Assembly: GCA_002711845.1 (NCBI GenBank)
Contig: PASF01000008.1
Coordinates: forward strand, 286,019 to 350,018
DNA length: 64,000 bases
Direction: 5' to 3'
DNA from: Gammaproteobacteria bacterium
GTDB lineage: Bacteria > Pseudomonadota > Gammaproteobacteria > Pseudomonadales > Pseudohongiellaceae
Part shown: one piece after another, positions 37,343 through 45,947 of the stretch
Layout: every line of letters starts with the position of its first letter
Numbering within the stretch: position 1 is the stretch's first letter
Notes under the pieces: model-generated
What the model saw: the letters and a program-made list of their open reading frames with translations, nothing else
Database searches by the model: none
What the model was told of the DNA's origin: nothing
Translations under genes and position numbers: made by a program

Positions 37343-39055
37343 GAACAGGTCGCCCGCGCCCCGGGTGACCTTAACGCCCGCCTGATGCTGGGGTCTGCCC
37401 TGTATCAGGCGGGCCTGTTTGCCGAATCGGCAGACGCTTTCCAGGCCCTGCTGGCCCGGCAGCCCGACCATCCGCGGGCACTGTTGTTGCTGGCCCGCAC
37501 TCTGGCCCGTGCCGGCCAGAAGGCCGATGCGCTGCAGGTACTGGCCCGGGCGCAGCAGGTGGACGCCGGCAATGCGCAGGTCTGGCAGGTGTCGGCGGCG
37601 CTGGCCGTCGAGCGCCGCGACTGGCAACAACTGCTGCACATCGCCCAAGGCTGGACGCAGACACATCCCACCGCCGTTGACGCCTGGCAGGCGCTGTCAC
37701 GCGCCCACTTTGAAGCGTCGTGCTTCAGTGATGCCATCCGCGCCTATGCACCCGTGTTAGACCTGGCCCCCGATAATCCTGCGCATTTGATCGGCGCCGC
37801 CCGCCTTGCCATTGCCGCGCAGGGCTACGCGGACGCTCAACAGTATCTCAGCGCTGCCCAGGCCATCACACCTGACGCGCCCGAGCTGCTGTACACCCTG
37901 GGCCGCCTGCACCACCTCACTGGCGAACTGGACGCCGCCGAAGCTTACTGTCGCCGCGCCATCGCCGCCCGGCCCGGCTACGCAACTGCCTACGTAGAAC
38001 TGGGCGCCCTGCGCGAGGGCCGACTCAGCGACGCGGAAATCAACACCATCAAACAGCTGTTCGAGGACCCGGCGGTGCATCCGGAGTACCGGGTCATGCT
38101 GGGCTTTACCCTGGGCGACGCGCTGGATCGCCGCCAGCAATACCAGCAGGCTTTCGCCGCCTGGGACCAGGGTAATGCCATCAACCGCCGCATCTCCGAA
38201 CAGGAAGGCCTGATTTACCAGCCCGCGCTTATTGAAAGTGAACTGGCGCTGTTACCCGCGATATTCGATGACCTGACGGTCGATCTCGACGAACCATTGC
38301 TCGACGATCATGCCCCGCCACCGCCCTGCCCGATCTTTGTGCTGGGCATGCCACGCTCAGGCACCACCCTGGTCGAGTCGATCCTGGCCTCGCATCAACA
38401 GGTGCACGGCGCCGGGGAGCTGCCCACACTCTATGACATTCACGAAACGCTGCTGGCCGTCGCCCGCCAGCACGGCCCGGACGCTGCGCGAGACAGGGTG
38501 CGTACCCAGGCCCGCCATTGGCGGGCACGTTACCTGGCCGCGTTGCCCTCGTGCCCCGGCAAAACCCACATCGTCGACAAACAGCCGCTGAACTTCAGGT
38601 CCATCGGCCTGATCCGCCTGCTGTTCCCCGACGCCCCCATCGTGTACACCCAGCGCGACCCGCTGGATGTCGGTTTCTCCATCTATCGCCACAAATTTGC
38701 CAAAGACTGGCCGTGCGCGCACCGACTCGCTGATATCGGACACTACTACACGGTTCACGCCCGCATCATGGCGATGTGGCAGGCCCGCCATGCCGACGCC
38801 ATCCACGTCGCCGATCACGCCGAGCTGGTCAGCGACCCCGAACGCCGGATCCGGGCACTGCTTGCCGCGGCCGGACTGGATTTTCAGCCCGCCTGCCTGG
38901 CGCCGCACAAAACCCGTCGCTCAGTGGCGACCTTCAGCGCCGTGCAGGTGCAACAGCCGATCTCCGGCAGCTTCGCCGGCCGTGCACAAAAATACGTTAG
39001 ACAACTTATTCCATTACAGGATATCTTGGGGTTTAAAGGAGGTGGCGAGGATTAG
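37271..39055 (+). CDS. TPR-repeat sulfotransferase
   Basis: The N-terminal 290 residues are tetratricopeptide repeats (for example ARLMLGSALYQAGLFAESADAF and LGRLHHLTGELDAAEAYCRRAI). The C-terminal half is a PAPS-dependent sulfotransferase with the 5'-phosphosulfate loop VLGMPRSGTTLVESIL near residue 358. The strand THIVDKQPLNFRSIGLI and the R-D-P-x-D 3'-phosphate region YTQRDPLDVGFS follow. GTG 37271 has AAGGA six bases upstream, but in-frame starts recur every 18 bases, so the exact start is uncertain. 594 residues, no signal peptide. It follows the receptor by 46 bases. Such sulfotransferases are often found next to receptors; the substrate is unknown. Confidence 0.88.
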   Translation: MIAKNSVITNNHVMTSNPVITRLHEQVARAPGDLNARLMLGSALYQAGLFAESADAFQALLARQPDHPRALLLLARTLARAGQKADALQVLARAQQVDAGNAQVWQVSAALAVERRDWQQLLHIAQGWTQTHPTAVDAWQALSRAHFEASCFSDAIRAYAPVLDLAPDNPAHLIGAARLAIAAQGYADAQQYLSAAQAITPDAPELLYTLGRLHHLTGELDAAEAYCRRAIAARPGYATAYVELGALREGRLSDAEINTIKQLFEDPAVHPEYRVMLGFTLGDALDRRQQYQQAFAAWDQGNAINRRISEQEGLIYQPALIESELALLPAIFDDLTVDLDEPLLDDHAPPPPCPIFVLGMPRSGTTLVESILASHQQVHGAGELPTLYDIHETLLAVARQHGPDAARDRVRTQARHWRARYLAALPSCPGKTHIVDKQPLNFRSIGLIRLLFPDAPIVYTQRDPLDVGFSIYRHKFAKDWPCAHRLADIGHYYTVHARIMAMWQARHADAIHVADHAELVSDPERRIRALLAAAGLDFQPACLAPHKTRRSVATFSAVQVQQPISGSFAGRAQKYVRQLIPLQDILGFKGGGED

Positions 39056-39098
39056 TTGAACGAGCCGCGCCGCCCCTTTCAAATCGCGGAGAATAATA

Positions 39099-40940
39099 AT
39101 GATATCTCTGACCGACGTGACCCGATCCAGCCTGTTTACCGTTTCACTGACTAATGTTGCACTGTGGTTACTGCTGGGCTATTCAGCCACGGCCCACGCA
39201 CAGTCTCCCAACGCTTTTGGCACGCCCAGTCAAACAGTCCCGCAGCCCTCGGCACTGTCTACCGCCGCCCCCGGGTCCCGTGCCCAGGGCTGGCTGGCGC
39301 AGGGCCGCTCCGAAGTGCTGGCCCGCAACGGCATGGTCGCCACCAGTGACCCACTGGCCTCCGAGGCCGGGCTGGAGATACTGCGCAACGGCGGCAACGC
39401 CATTGACGCGGCGGTGGCCGCCAGTGCCATGCTCGATGTCACCTCGCCCAACGACACCAGCCTGGCGGGCGATCTGTTTGCCCTGATCTGGGTGGCCAGC
39501 GAACAGAAACTGTATGGCCTCAGCGCCGCCGGCTGGGCGCCCGCGGCCTGGACGCCGGCCTACTTCCGCGACACGCTGGGCCTGGACAGCATTCCCTCAA
39601 CCGGCGTCAACGGCACCACCGTGCCGGGCGCCGTGGCCGGGTATCAGGCCATGCTGTCGCGCTTTGGCACGCTGGGCTTTGCCGAAACGCTGGAGCGCGC
39701 CGCAGTGACCGCCGAACAGGGATGGCCCCTTTCCGAGCGGCGTCACGCCGATCTGCTCAGCTCGCTCGAGCGCATCCGCAGCGACCCCGATAGCCGCGCC
39801 ACCTTCCTGGTCGATGACCAGCCGCCGGCGCTGTACGCTGTTATCCGCAATCCCGCGCTGGCCTCGGCCCTGCGTCTGATTCAGCAACAGGGCGCCGATG
39901 CCTTCTACCGCGGTGATATCGCCCGGGCCATCGTGGCCAAGATCAGCGCCGCCGGTGGCGCCATGACCCTGGACGATCTGGCGGATTTCCAGCCCGAATG
40001 GGTGGAACCGATCTCGGTCAATTATCATGGCTACGATGTTCATCAGTTGCCACCGCCCGGCCAGGGCTTTGCCGCGCTGAGCATGCTCAACCTGCTGGAA
40101 ACATGCGCACCGGTGCATGATCTGCGGCTGGCGGACCTGGGCCCGGCCAATCCCGATTACTGGCACTTCATGGTGGAAGCCAAGAAACTGGCCTATTCCG
40201 ACCTGCTCGCCTACAACGGCGACCCGGACTTCGTCGACATCCCGTTGGACCGGCTGCTGTCCAAGGACTACGCCAGCACCCAGTGCGGGCGCATCGACAT
40301 GGATCGCGCGACCCTGCCAGCCACCACCGGCGGCATTGACCGGGGCACCATCTACCTGAGCACGGCGGACCGCTGGGGTAACATGGTATCGCTGGTGCAC
40401 AGTGTGTTCTCCGTCTACGGCAGCGGTGTCACGGTGCCCGATTACGGTTTCATTCTGCACAACCGCGGTGTCGGGTTTACCCTGGAGGATGATCATCCCA
40501 ACCAGGTGGCGCCGCGCAAACGCCCGTTTCATACCATCATGGCCGGTTTCGTCACCCAACAGGGCAATCCGCTGATGGCCTTTGGCAACATGGGCGGCAG
40601 CGTCCAGCCCGAGACCCACGCCCAGCACATGGTCAACATGATCGACCTGGGCATGAACGTGCAGATGAGCACGGATGTGGCCCGCTTCACCCATCACCAG
40701 AACCGCAATGTGCTGTCGCTGGAGCGCGCCCTTTATGATCTGGTCGGGCAGGCCCTGAGCAGCAAGGGCCACGAGGTGCGATCGGTGGATGGCAGCGCCG
40801 TGGGCGGCTACAACGCCATTCTGTTTTCCCGCGACCCAAACCTGCCGATGCCCCGGCCCGACGACCACGATACCCCGGTCAACGGCATCTACCGCGCCGG
40901 CTCCGATCACCGCAAGGACGGCCAGGCCGCCGGCTGGTAA
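39099..40940 (+). CDS. Gamma-glutamyltransferase, periplasmic
   Basis: The enzyme cleaves gamma-glutamyl bonds (glutathione and related compounds) and self-processes into two subunits. The 613-residue precursor has a signal peptide ending AHAQ near residue 35. The N-terminal family motif is VATSDPLASEAGLEILRNGGNAIDAAVA. The self-processing site is RGTIYLSTAD, in which Thr417 aligns with the N-terminal nucleophile of the small subunit. VTVPDYGFILHNRGVGF and FGNMGGSVQP follow. It is clearly within the superfamily, but TIYLS replaces the common TTHYS, so a non-glutathione substrate is possible. No close ribosome binding site is obvious except CGGAG 13 bases upstream. Confidence 0.9.
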   Translation: MISLTDVTRSSLFTVSLTNVALWLLLGYSATAHAQSPNAFGTPSQTVPQPSALSTAAPGSRAQGWLAQGRSEVLARNGMVATSDPLASEAGLEILRNGGNAIDAAVAASAMLDVTSPNDTSLAGDLFALIWVASEQKLYGLSAAGWAPAAWTPAYFRDTLGLDSIPSTGVNGTTVPGAVAGYQAMLSRFGTLGFAETLERAAVTAEQGWPLSERRHADLLSSLERIRSDPDSRATFLVDDQPPALYAVIRNPALASALRLIQQQGADAFYRGDIARAIVAKISAAGGAMTLDDLADFQPEWVEPISVNYHGYDVHQLPPPGQGFAALSMLNLLETCAPVHDLRLADLGPANPDYWHFMVEAKKLAYSDLLAYNGDPDFVDIPLDRLLSKDYASTQCGRIDMDRATLPATTGGIDRGTIYLSTADRWGNMVSLVHSVFSVYGSGVTVPDYGFILHNRGVGFTLEDDHPNQVAPRKRPFHTIMAGFVTQQGNPLMAFGNMGGSVQPETHAQHMVNMIDLGMNVQMSTDVARFTHHQNRNVLSLERALYDLVGQALSSKGHEVRSVDGSAVGGYNAILFSRDPNLPMPRPDDHDTPVNGIYRAGSDHRKDGQAAGW

Positions 40941-41248
40941 CGGCCTGATCGGCTACGTCAAATGACTGAGCCGGTTACGTCATGCGTGGCACAGCCACAG
41001 AACCGGCATTGATGTTGCAATAACATTACAGGAAACGACGCCAAACCCGGCAAATGCGGCGTTTGGCGGCATCCGGCGCTTTAATGTAGTGCCAGATGAC
41101 CCAAGAGCGACTTGATGTAGTGCAAAAATCTGACGTCCCAACAGAGCGAGACAACAATGAAACAGACTGACGCTGGCGCAGACCCGGACTTCCAATCCAA
41201 CACGACAACAGAATTCGGCAACAAAAATCGGCAACAAAGGGGTGGAAA
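40941..41248. other. 308-base intergenic region before the TTQ operon, with one hairpin
   Basis: No gene is seen. An inverted repeat CGCCAAAC (41039-41046) and GTTTGGCG (41061-41068), extended inward by CCG/CGG, makes a stable hairpin without a T-run. Two related direct sequences, AATGTAGTGCCAGAT and GATGTAGTGCAAAAAT, follow at about 41083 and 41113. A doubled GG(C/T)TACGTCA lies near 40951-40981. This must contain the promoter of the operon beginning at 41249. Confidence 0.6.
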
Positions 41249-42394
41249 ATGAAAATACGTATGCTTGCGCTGGCCGCATCGTTGGCGGCCACTGGCGTCG
41301 CCAATGCACAATGGGACACCGTCGTTGGTGACGTCGGTGTTATCGAAGGTTTTGACCAGCACTGGGTTACCGTGCGCCGCGGCGACACGGTGTTTCTGGT
41401 GGATGTTGACGAAGGTGTCATCGCCGGGACGCTCAGCGTGTCCAGCTTCTCGCCGGCACTGGCACCGCGCATGGAAGCCGGCCTCATTTACGGCTACGGC
41501 AGTTACTACTCCCGCGGCAACACGGGCGACCTGACCAACGTGGTCACGGTCTACGATGCCGCTACCGCGTCCGCCATCAGTGAAGTGGAAATCCCGTCGC
41601 TACCGGCGGGCATCGGCCACCCCGGCATGATGGGGCTGGTCAACGACCGCTTTGCCGTGGTCTGGAATATCACACCTGCCACCTTTGTCAGCCTGGTAGA
41701 CATCGAATCGGAAACCTTTGTCGGTGAAATATCGCTGCCGAGCTGCTCAGGTGTCTATCCCCAGGCCCGCGGCTGGATATCAGTCTGCGGTGACGGCACC
41801 GCCCAGTACATTGAACTGAATAACGCCGGTCAGGAAACCCGTCGCGTTCAGAGCGATTCGTTCTTCGACGTGTTCACCGATCCGGTCTACGACTATTCGG
41901 TACCGGCCGCTGATGGCTGGATGTTCATGTCCTTTGAGGGCCTGCTGCGCAAGGTTTCCCTGGTCGGCGACCGGCTCCAGGTCTCCGATACGTTTGACAT
42001 CAACCCGGAATCTGATGGCATCCCTGACGTTAACGGTGTCATGCCCCGTCCTGATGACAACTGGCGCATCGGCAGCTATCAGCCGTTCGCCTATCACGAC
42101 GGCGAAGCGCTGCTGGTCACGTTGATGCATGAAGGCGGTGGTCAGGAAACCTTCGAGAAAGCCGGCACCGAAGTCTGGGTGTACAACATGGAGACGGGCA
42201 ACCGCGGCATCCGTATCGAGCTGGGTGATGACATCACCGCGCGCGGCGTACTGCTGACCCCGGGCGCCGACCCGCTGATGGTGCTGGCCACCAGTGATGG
42301 CCTGCAAGTGCGCGACCCGCGTACCGGCCGCCTGCTGCGCACCGTCGAAAACATCTCCGGCACCATACAGGCACTGTATGAAGGACTGCAATAA
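41249..42394 (+). CDS. mauB: TTQ amine dehydrogenase large subunit (MauB/AauB-like)
   Basis: The large subunit of quinoprotein amine dehydrogenases is a periplasmic seven-bladed beta-propeller that cradles the TTQ-bearing small subunit. The 381-residue product has a signal peptide (MKIRMLALAASLAATGVANA-Q). Repeated propeller strands follow (for example VVTVYDAATASAISEVEIP and TEVWVYNMETGNRGIRIEL), with the family's aromatic-rich HPGMMGLVNDRFAVVWNITPATFVSLVD. Identification is secured by the following mauE, mauD and mauA. GGGGTGG lies seven bases before the ATG. Whether the substrate is methylamine or an aromatic amine cannot be told. Confidence 0.9.
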   Translation: MKIRMLALAASLAATGVANAQWDTVVGDVGVIEGFDQHWVTVRRGDTVFLVDVDEGVIAGTLSVSSFSPALAPRMEAGLIYGYGSYYSRGNTGDLTNVVTVYDAATASAISEVEIPSLPAGIGHPGMMGLVNDRFAVVWNITPATFVSLVDIESETFVGEISLPSCSGVYPQARGWISVCGDGTAQYIELNNAGQETRRVQSDSFFDVFTDPVYDYSVPAADGWMFMSFEGLLRKVSLVGDRLQVSDTFDINPESDGIPDVNGVMPRPDDNWRIGSYQPFAYHDGEALLVTLMHEGGGQETFEKAGTEVWVYNMETGNRGIRIELGDDITARGVLLTPGADPLMVLATSDGLQVRDPRTGRLLRTVENISGTIQALYEGLQ

Positions 42395-42918
42395 TGCTTG
42401 ATCCATTGCTGACCATCGTTATCGCCACCTCGCTGGCGTTGCTGTTCCTGCTGGCGGCCCGGCACAAACTCAGTGCTCACCGCCGCTTCGAGGCACAACT
42501 GGCCGCCTACCGGCTGCTGCCCGACTCGCTGATATCCCCGGCGGCACGCGTGTTGCCGTGGCTGGAGATTGCGGTGGCCATCAGCCTGCTGTTTGCCATC
42601 ACCCGTCCGGTCGGTGCCCTGCTGGCCGCCACGTTGCTGGCGACCTATGCACTGGCCATGGGCATTAACCTGAGCCGCGGACGCTCACAGATCGACTGCG
42701 GTTGCGGTGACACACCCCAGCCACTGTCGGGCCTGCTGCTGCTGCGCAACTGCGTACTGGCCATTGGCGCCCTGCTGTTGCTGGCACCGGTCGCCACACG
42801 CCCTCTGAACATGGTGGATATGCTGTTTGCGGTGCTGTTTGTGGCCGCCTGCTCACTCAGCTACACGATGTTCGAACAGCTATCCCGAAATCACACCCTA
42901 CTGACAGATAAGGAGTAA
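42394..42918 (+). CDS. mauE: TTQ dehydrogenase maturation membrane protein MauE
   Basis: MauE is an inner-membrane protein needed, with MauD, for disulfide formation in the small subunit. The 174-residue product has four predicted membrane helices and a CGCG motif (Cys102, Cys104) in the loop SQIDCGCGDTPQPLSG, as in DoxX/MauE-like redox proteins. Its ATG overlaps the mauB stop (TAATG), and mauD begins three bases after its stop. Confidence 0.9.
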   Translation: MLDPLLTIVIATSLALLFLLAARHKLSAHRRFEAQLAAYRLLPDSLISPAARVLPWLEIAVAISLLFAITRPVGALLAATLLATYALAMGINLSRGRSQIDCGCGDTPQPLSGLLLLRNCVLAIGALLLLAPVATRPLNMVDMLFAVLFVAACSLSYTMFEQLSRNHTLLTDKE

Positions 42919-42921
42919 GCC

Positions 42922-43545
42922 ATGAGCAACGCTTTGGCCGCTACATTGATTCTACTAACGCTCGTGGTACTGGCTTTGATATTTGCCGTTATCGCACTGG
43001 CCCGACAGATTGGTATTCTGCATACCCGACTGGCACCCGCCGGGGCGCTGATGACCACAGCCGGCCCCAAGCTGGGCGAAAAAATCACCAACATGTCGAT
43101 TCCTGACATTCACGGCAAACCGGTCGCCATCGGCGCCTCTGCCAACGGCATCAACGCCGCCCGGGCCCAGTTGCTGCTGTTTGTGTCGCCGACCTGCCCG
43201 ATCTGCAAGGAACTGGTGCCCACTGCCAAAAGCATGGCCGTGAGCGACAACGTTGACCTGATCTTCGGCAGTGATGGCGGGCAGGCCGAGAGCCACCTGC
43301 AGTACATCGAGAAGATGAAACTGCAGGATTACCCCTACATCGTGTCGCTGGAACTGGGCATGCGTTTTGAAGTGGGCAAACTGCCCTACGCAGTACTGAT
43401 CGACGAGACCGGCGCGCTGCGCTCCAAGGGTCTGGTCAACAGCCGCGAACACCTGGAGTCACTGGTCACCGCCATGCAGAGCGGCTACGAGTCAATTCAG
43501 GACTATCTGGTTAAAAAAGGTCATCTGGAAGGGAGTGCATCATGA
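42922..43545 (+). CDS. mauD: TTQ dehydrogenase accessory thioredoxin-like protein MauD
   Basis: MauD is a membrane-anchored periplasmic thioredoxin-fold protein that helps form the many disulfides of MauA. The 207-residue product has one N-terminal membrane anchor (residues 5-28). The redox pair is in FVSPTCPICKELVP (Cys92 and Cys95). Following thioredoxin-fold strands include the cis-Pro region GKLPYAVLIDETG. It is preceded by a GGAG site and overlaps the mauA ATG by four bases. Confidence 0.92.
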   Translation: MSNALAATLILLTLVVLALIFAVIALARQIGILHTRLAPAGALMTTAGPKLGEKITNMSIPDIHGKPVAIGASANGINAARAQLLLFVSPTCPICKELVPTAKSMAVSDNVDLIFGSDGGQAESHLQYIEKMKLQDYPYIVSLELGMRFEVGKLPYAVLIDETGALRSKGLVNSREHLESLVTAMQSGYESIQDYLVKKGHLEGSAS

Positions 43546-44165
43546 GTACCCGTCAAGAACTGATTTCACAAATGATCAAAGACCTGGACTCGGTCACCAC
43601 GGGGGCCATTCGGGTCCTGGCGGCGCGCACGTCCCGGCGCTCGTTCCTGGGCCGCTTCGGGGTACTGATGGCCGGCATGGGTGCCCTGCCCGTGCTGCCG
43701 ATGTCGCGTGCCTCAGCCCAGCCCGTGCCATCGGGCGCCTCGTCGCCCACACCGTTTCCGCCGGTCGGCAACACCGGACCCGTCAATGGCGTCGCCGATA
43801 TCAAGGAAATGGGTGATACCGAGAGTTGTGACTACTGGCGCTACTGTGCGTTCAGCGGCTCCATCTGCAGCTGCTGTGGTGGCTCGCTGACCACCTGTCC
43901 GCCCGGATCACAGACCGCCACAGTCGCCTGGGTCGGCTCCTGTCACAACCCGACTGACGGCCGAAACTACCTGATCTCCTACAATGACTGTTGTGGTAAA
44001 GGCAGCTGCGGCGGCTGCGGCTGCTCGCGCTCGGAAGGCGATCGTCCGGTCTACTTCGCGTCTAAATCCAACAACGTTCTGTGGTGTTTTGGCTCTACCA
44101 GCCACGCCTACCACTGCACGCTGGCACTGGTGATCGGTCATGGCGACAGCAACGACCTGCCCTGA
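43542..44165 (+). CDS. mauA: TTQ amine dehydrogenase small (quinone) subunit MauA
   Basis: The small subunit carries tryptophan tryptophylquinone, made from two of its own tryptophans. A twin-arginine signal SRRSFLGRFG (residues 31-40) leads to a cleavage site near ASA-Q (59/60). By alignment from memory to Paracoccus MauA, the TTQ residues are Trp130 (ATVAWVGSC) and Trp181 (NNVLWCFG), and the catalytic base is Asp149 (YNDCC). Fourteen cysteines are visible, two more than in the Paracoccus protein. The residue at the place of Paracoccus Asp32 is Ser105. 207 residues. It overlaps mauD by four bases and the next gene by 26. Confidence 0.93.
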   Translation: MSTRQELISQMIKDLDSVTTGAIRVLAARTSRRSFLGRFGVLMAGMGALPVLPMSRASAQPVPSGASSPTPFPPVGNTGPVNGVADIKEMGDTESCDYWRYCAFSGSICSCCGGSLTTCPPGSQTATVAWVGSCHNPTDGRNYLISYNDCCGKGSCGGCGCSRSEGDRPVYFASKSNNVLWCFGSTSHAYHCTLALVIGHGDSNDLP

Positions 44166-45900
44166 TCGCCCGTTGGCGGCTCCTCACCGGCTGAGGGCTC
44201 CTCACCCGCTGAGGGCTCTATTGGCTTCGCTGTGCCTGTTCTTCGCCCCGGCGATGGCAGGCGCGGCCACGCCGCAGTTCAACTACCTGCTGCACTGCGG
44301 CGGCTGCCACATCGAAGACGGCTCGGGCATGGCCAACGTGGTGCCCGACCTGAATGAAGACCTGGGGTACTTCGCCAATTTCCCGGAAGGCCGGGCCTAT
44401 CTGGTGCGGGTGCCCGGTGCGTCACACTCGCCGCTGAGCGACGCCGACCTGGCGGAGGTGATGAACTGGATGTTGCGCACCTTTGCCGCCGCGGATGCGC
44501 CGGAACCTTACAGCGAAGCCGAAGTCACCGCCCATCGCCATGTCCGCATGAACGATGCGCAGGCGGTGCGCCGGCAGCTGCTGGACCTGAAGGCGCGTCC
44601 TGACGCGGAAACGTCATCAGTCTCATACGGCAACGAGTCGCACGGCAAAGCGTCACACGACAACATGCCGATGCCGCAGGCGGCTGCCGATCCGGTGTCG
44701 TCTGCTGCGCCGCAACCCCGGCCCCTGCCAATGCCAGTGTCCATGCCAATGCCAATGCCCTTGTCCGACGCGCAGCAGCTTGCCCTGGGCGAAGCGCTGT
44801 TTTTTGATACGTCGCTGTCGCGTTTTGGCAACCAGGCCTGTGCCAGCTGTCACGATCCGGGGCGGGCGTTTGCCGACCCCCGGTCGCTGACCAGCAGCGC
44901 CGGCGGGTCGATCGGCTCCGATGGCACCTCCATCGGCCATCGCAACGCCCCGGCCCTGACCTACATCGCCACCACGCCTGCCTTCTCGCTGCATGACACC
45001 ACCCAGACTGTCCAGCCCACTCGGCGCCAGGCCAATGCCGCGATCGTGGCGTCGCCGGCCGACCGGATTCGCGGTGGTTTTTTCTGGGATGGCCGTGAGC
45101 CAACATTGGCACAACAGGTACTCACGCCCTTCATCAATCCCGGTGAAATGGGTTTGCAGGATCTGTCCGAGCTCGCCGCACGCGTCAGCGACACCGCACG
45201 CTATCAGGACATCTTCGGCAAGCAGGCGACACACCTGCCCGAACCGTATGTGCTCGGCAGTATCGCCGACAGCCTCGCTGCTTACCTGCGCAGCGACACC
45301 TTCAACACCTACGATTCACGCTACGACCGCTTCGTTCGCGGCGAGCTGACGCCGACCACGCAGGAAGCCGTGGGCATGGGCCTGTTCTTTTCACCCGGCT
45401 TCACCAACTGTGCGTCCTGTCACCAGGCAACGCCAACCGGTTACGCGCCCGGTGAGCCCTTCACCAATCATCGTTACGAGAATATCGGCACGCCGGTCAA
45501 CCGGGCCCTGCTCGCCAACACCGACCTGGGCGAGCAGTTTCGCGACGCCGGCCTGGGGCATAACCCGGCACTGACTGAAGCGTTCGAACCGGCCGACGTC
45601 AATGGCCGCTTCAAAGTGCCCAGCCTGCGCAATGTCGCGGTCAGCGGCCCCTACATGCACAACGGCGCCTTTGCCGACCTGGACACCGTGATGCGTTTCT
45701 ACAACCACTACAACGAATCTGGCAGCAGCGGCCAGATCAATCCGGAAACCGGCCAGCCCTGGGCCGCGTCCAACCACCCCGACGGCGTCGCCACCGACAA
45801 ACTCAGCGGCGGCTTCCCCCTCAGCGACCGCCAGCTCGCCGCCCTCACCGCCTTCCTGCGCATGCTCACCGACCAACGCTACGAACACCTGCTGCCCTAA
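44140..45900 (+). CDS. mauG: Tri-haem fusion: monohaem cytochrome c domain plus MauG-like dihaem peroxidase
   Basis: MauG completes TTQ formation on the MauA precursor using two c-type haems. The 586-residue protein has a signal peptide (LRALLASLCLFFAPAMAGA). A cytochrome c domain with haem motif CGGCH (53-57) follows, then a low-complexity linker of Met/Pro repeats (about 185-207), and then a bacterial cytochrome c peroxidase/MauG module with CASCH motifs at 234-238 and 424-428. The module includes GGFFWDGREPTL and FKVPSLRNVAVSGPYMHNGAF. MauG usually has two haems and about 400 residues, so the first domain is an addition. The start lies inside mauA; a TTG at 44221 would leave a poor signal peptide. 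The stop is four bases from a REP. Confidence 0.9.
   Translation: MATATTCPDRPLAAPHRLRAPHPLRALLASLCLFFAPAMAGAATPQFNYLLHCGGCHIEDGSGMANVVPDLNEDLGYFANFPEGRAYLVRVPGASHSPLSDADLAEVMNWMLRTFAAADAPEPYSEAEVTAHRHVRMNDAQAVRRQLLDLKARPDAETSSVSYGNESHGKASHDNMPMPQAAADPVSSAAPQPRPLPMPVSMPMPMPLSDAQQLALGEALFFDTSLSRFGNQACASCHDPGRAFADPRSLTSSAGGSIGSDGTSIGHRNAPALTYIATTPAFSLHDTTQTVQPTRRQANAAIVASPADRIRGGFFWDGREPTLAQQVLTPFINPGEMGLQDLSELAARVSDTARYQDIFGKQATHLPEPYVLGSIADSLAAYLRSDTFNTYDSRYDRFVRGELTPTTQEAVGMGLFFSPGFTNCASCHQATPTGYAPGEPFTNHRYENIGTPVNRALLANTDLGEQFRDAGLGHNPALTEAFEPADVNGRFKVPSLRNVAVSGPYMHNGAFADLDTVMRFYNHYNESGSSGQINPETGQPWAASNHPDGVATDKLSGGFPLSDRQLAALTAFLRMLTDQRYEHLLP
44178..44231 (+). repeat. 18-bp tandem array at the mauG start (GGCTCCTCACC units)
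   Basis: Units begin at 44178, 44196 and 44214, an exact 18-base period, with consensus GGCTCCTCACCNGCTGAG. The third is partial. They encode the basic start of the MauG-fusion signal peptide (LRAPHPLRAL). The internal GCTGAGGGCT differs by one base from the GCTCAGGGCT core of the other arrays. Confidence 0.78.
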
Positions 45901-45902
45901 AC

Positions 45903-45947
45903 AAGTATGGGGACGGAGGCAATAAGTATGGGGACGGAGGGAATAAC
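45903..45947. repeat. REP pair R6 (agtATGGGGAC type) overlapping the cysC start
   Basis: Two direct copies of AGTATGGGGACGGAGG begin four bases after the mauG stop. The first continues CAATAAGT, the second GAATAACC. There is no inverse arm. The GGAGG of the first copy (45915-45919) and the ATG of the second (45928-45930) have ribosome-binding-site spacing for cysC. Confidence 0.9.
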
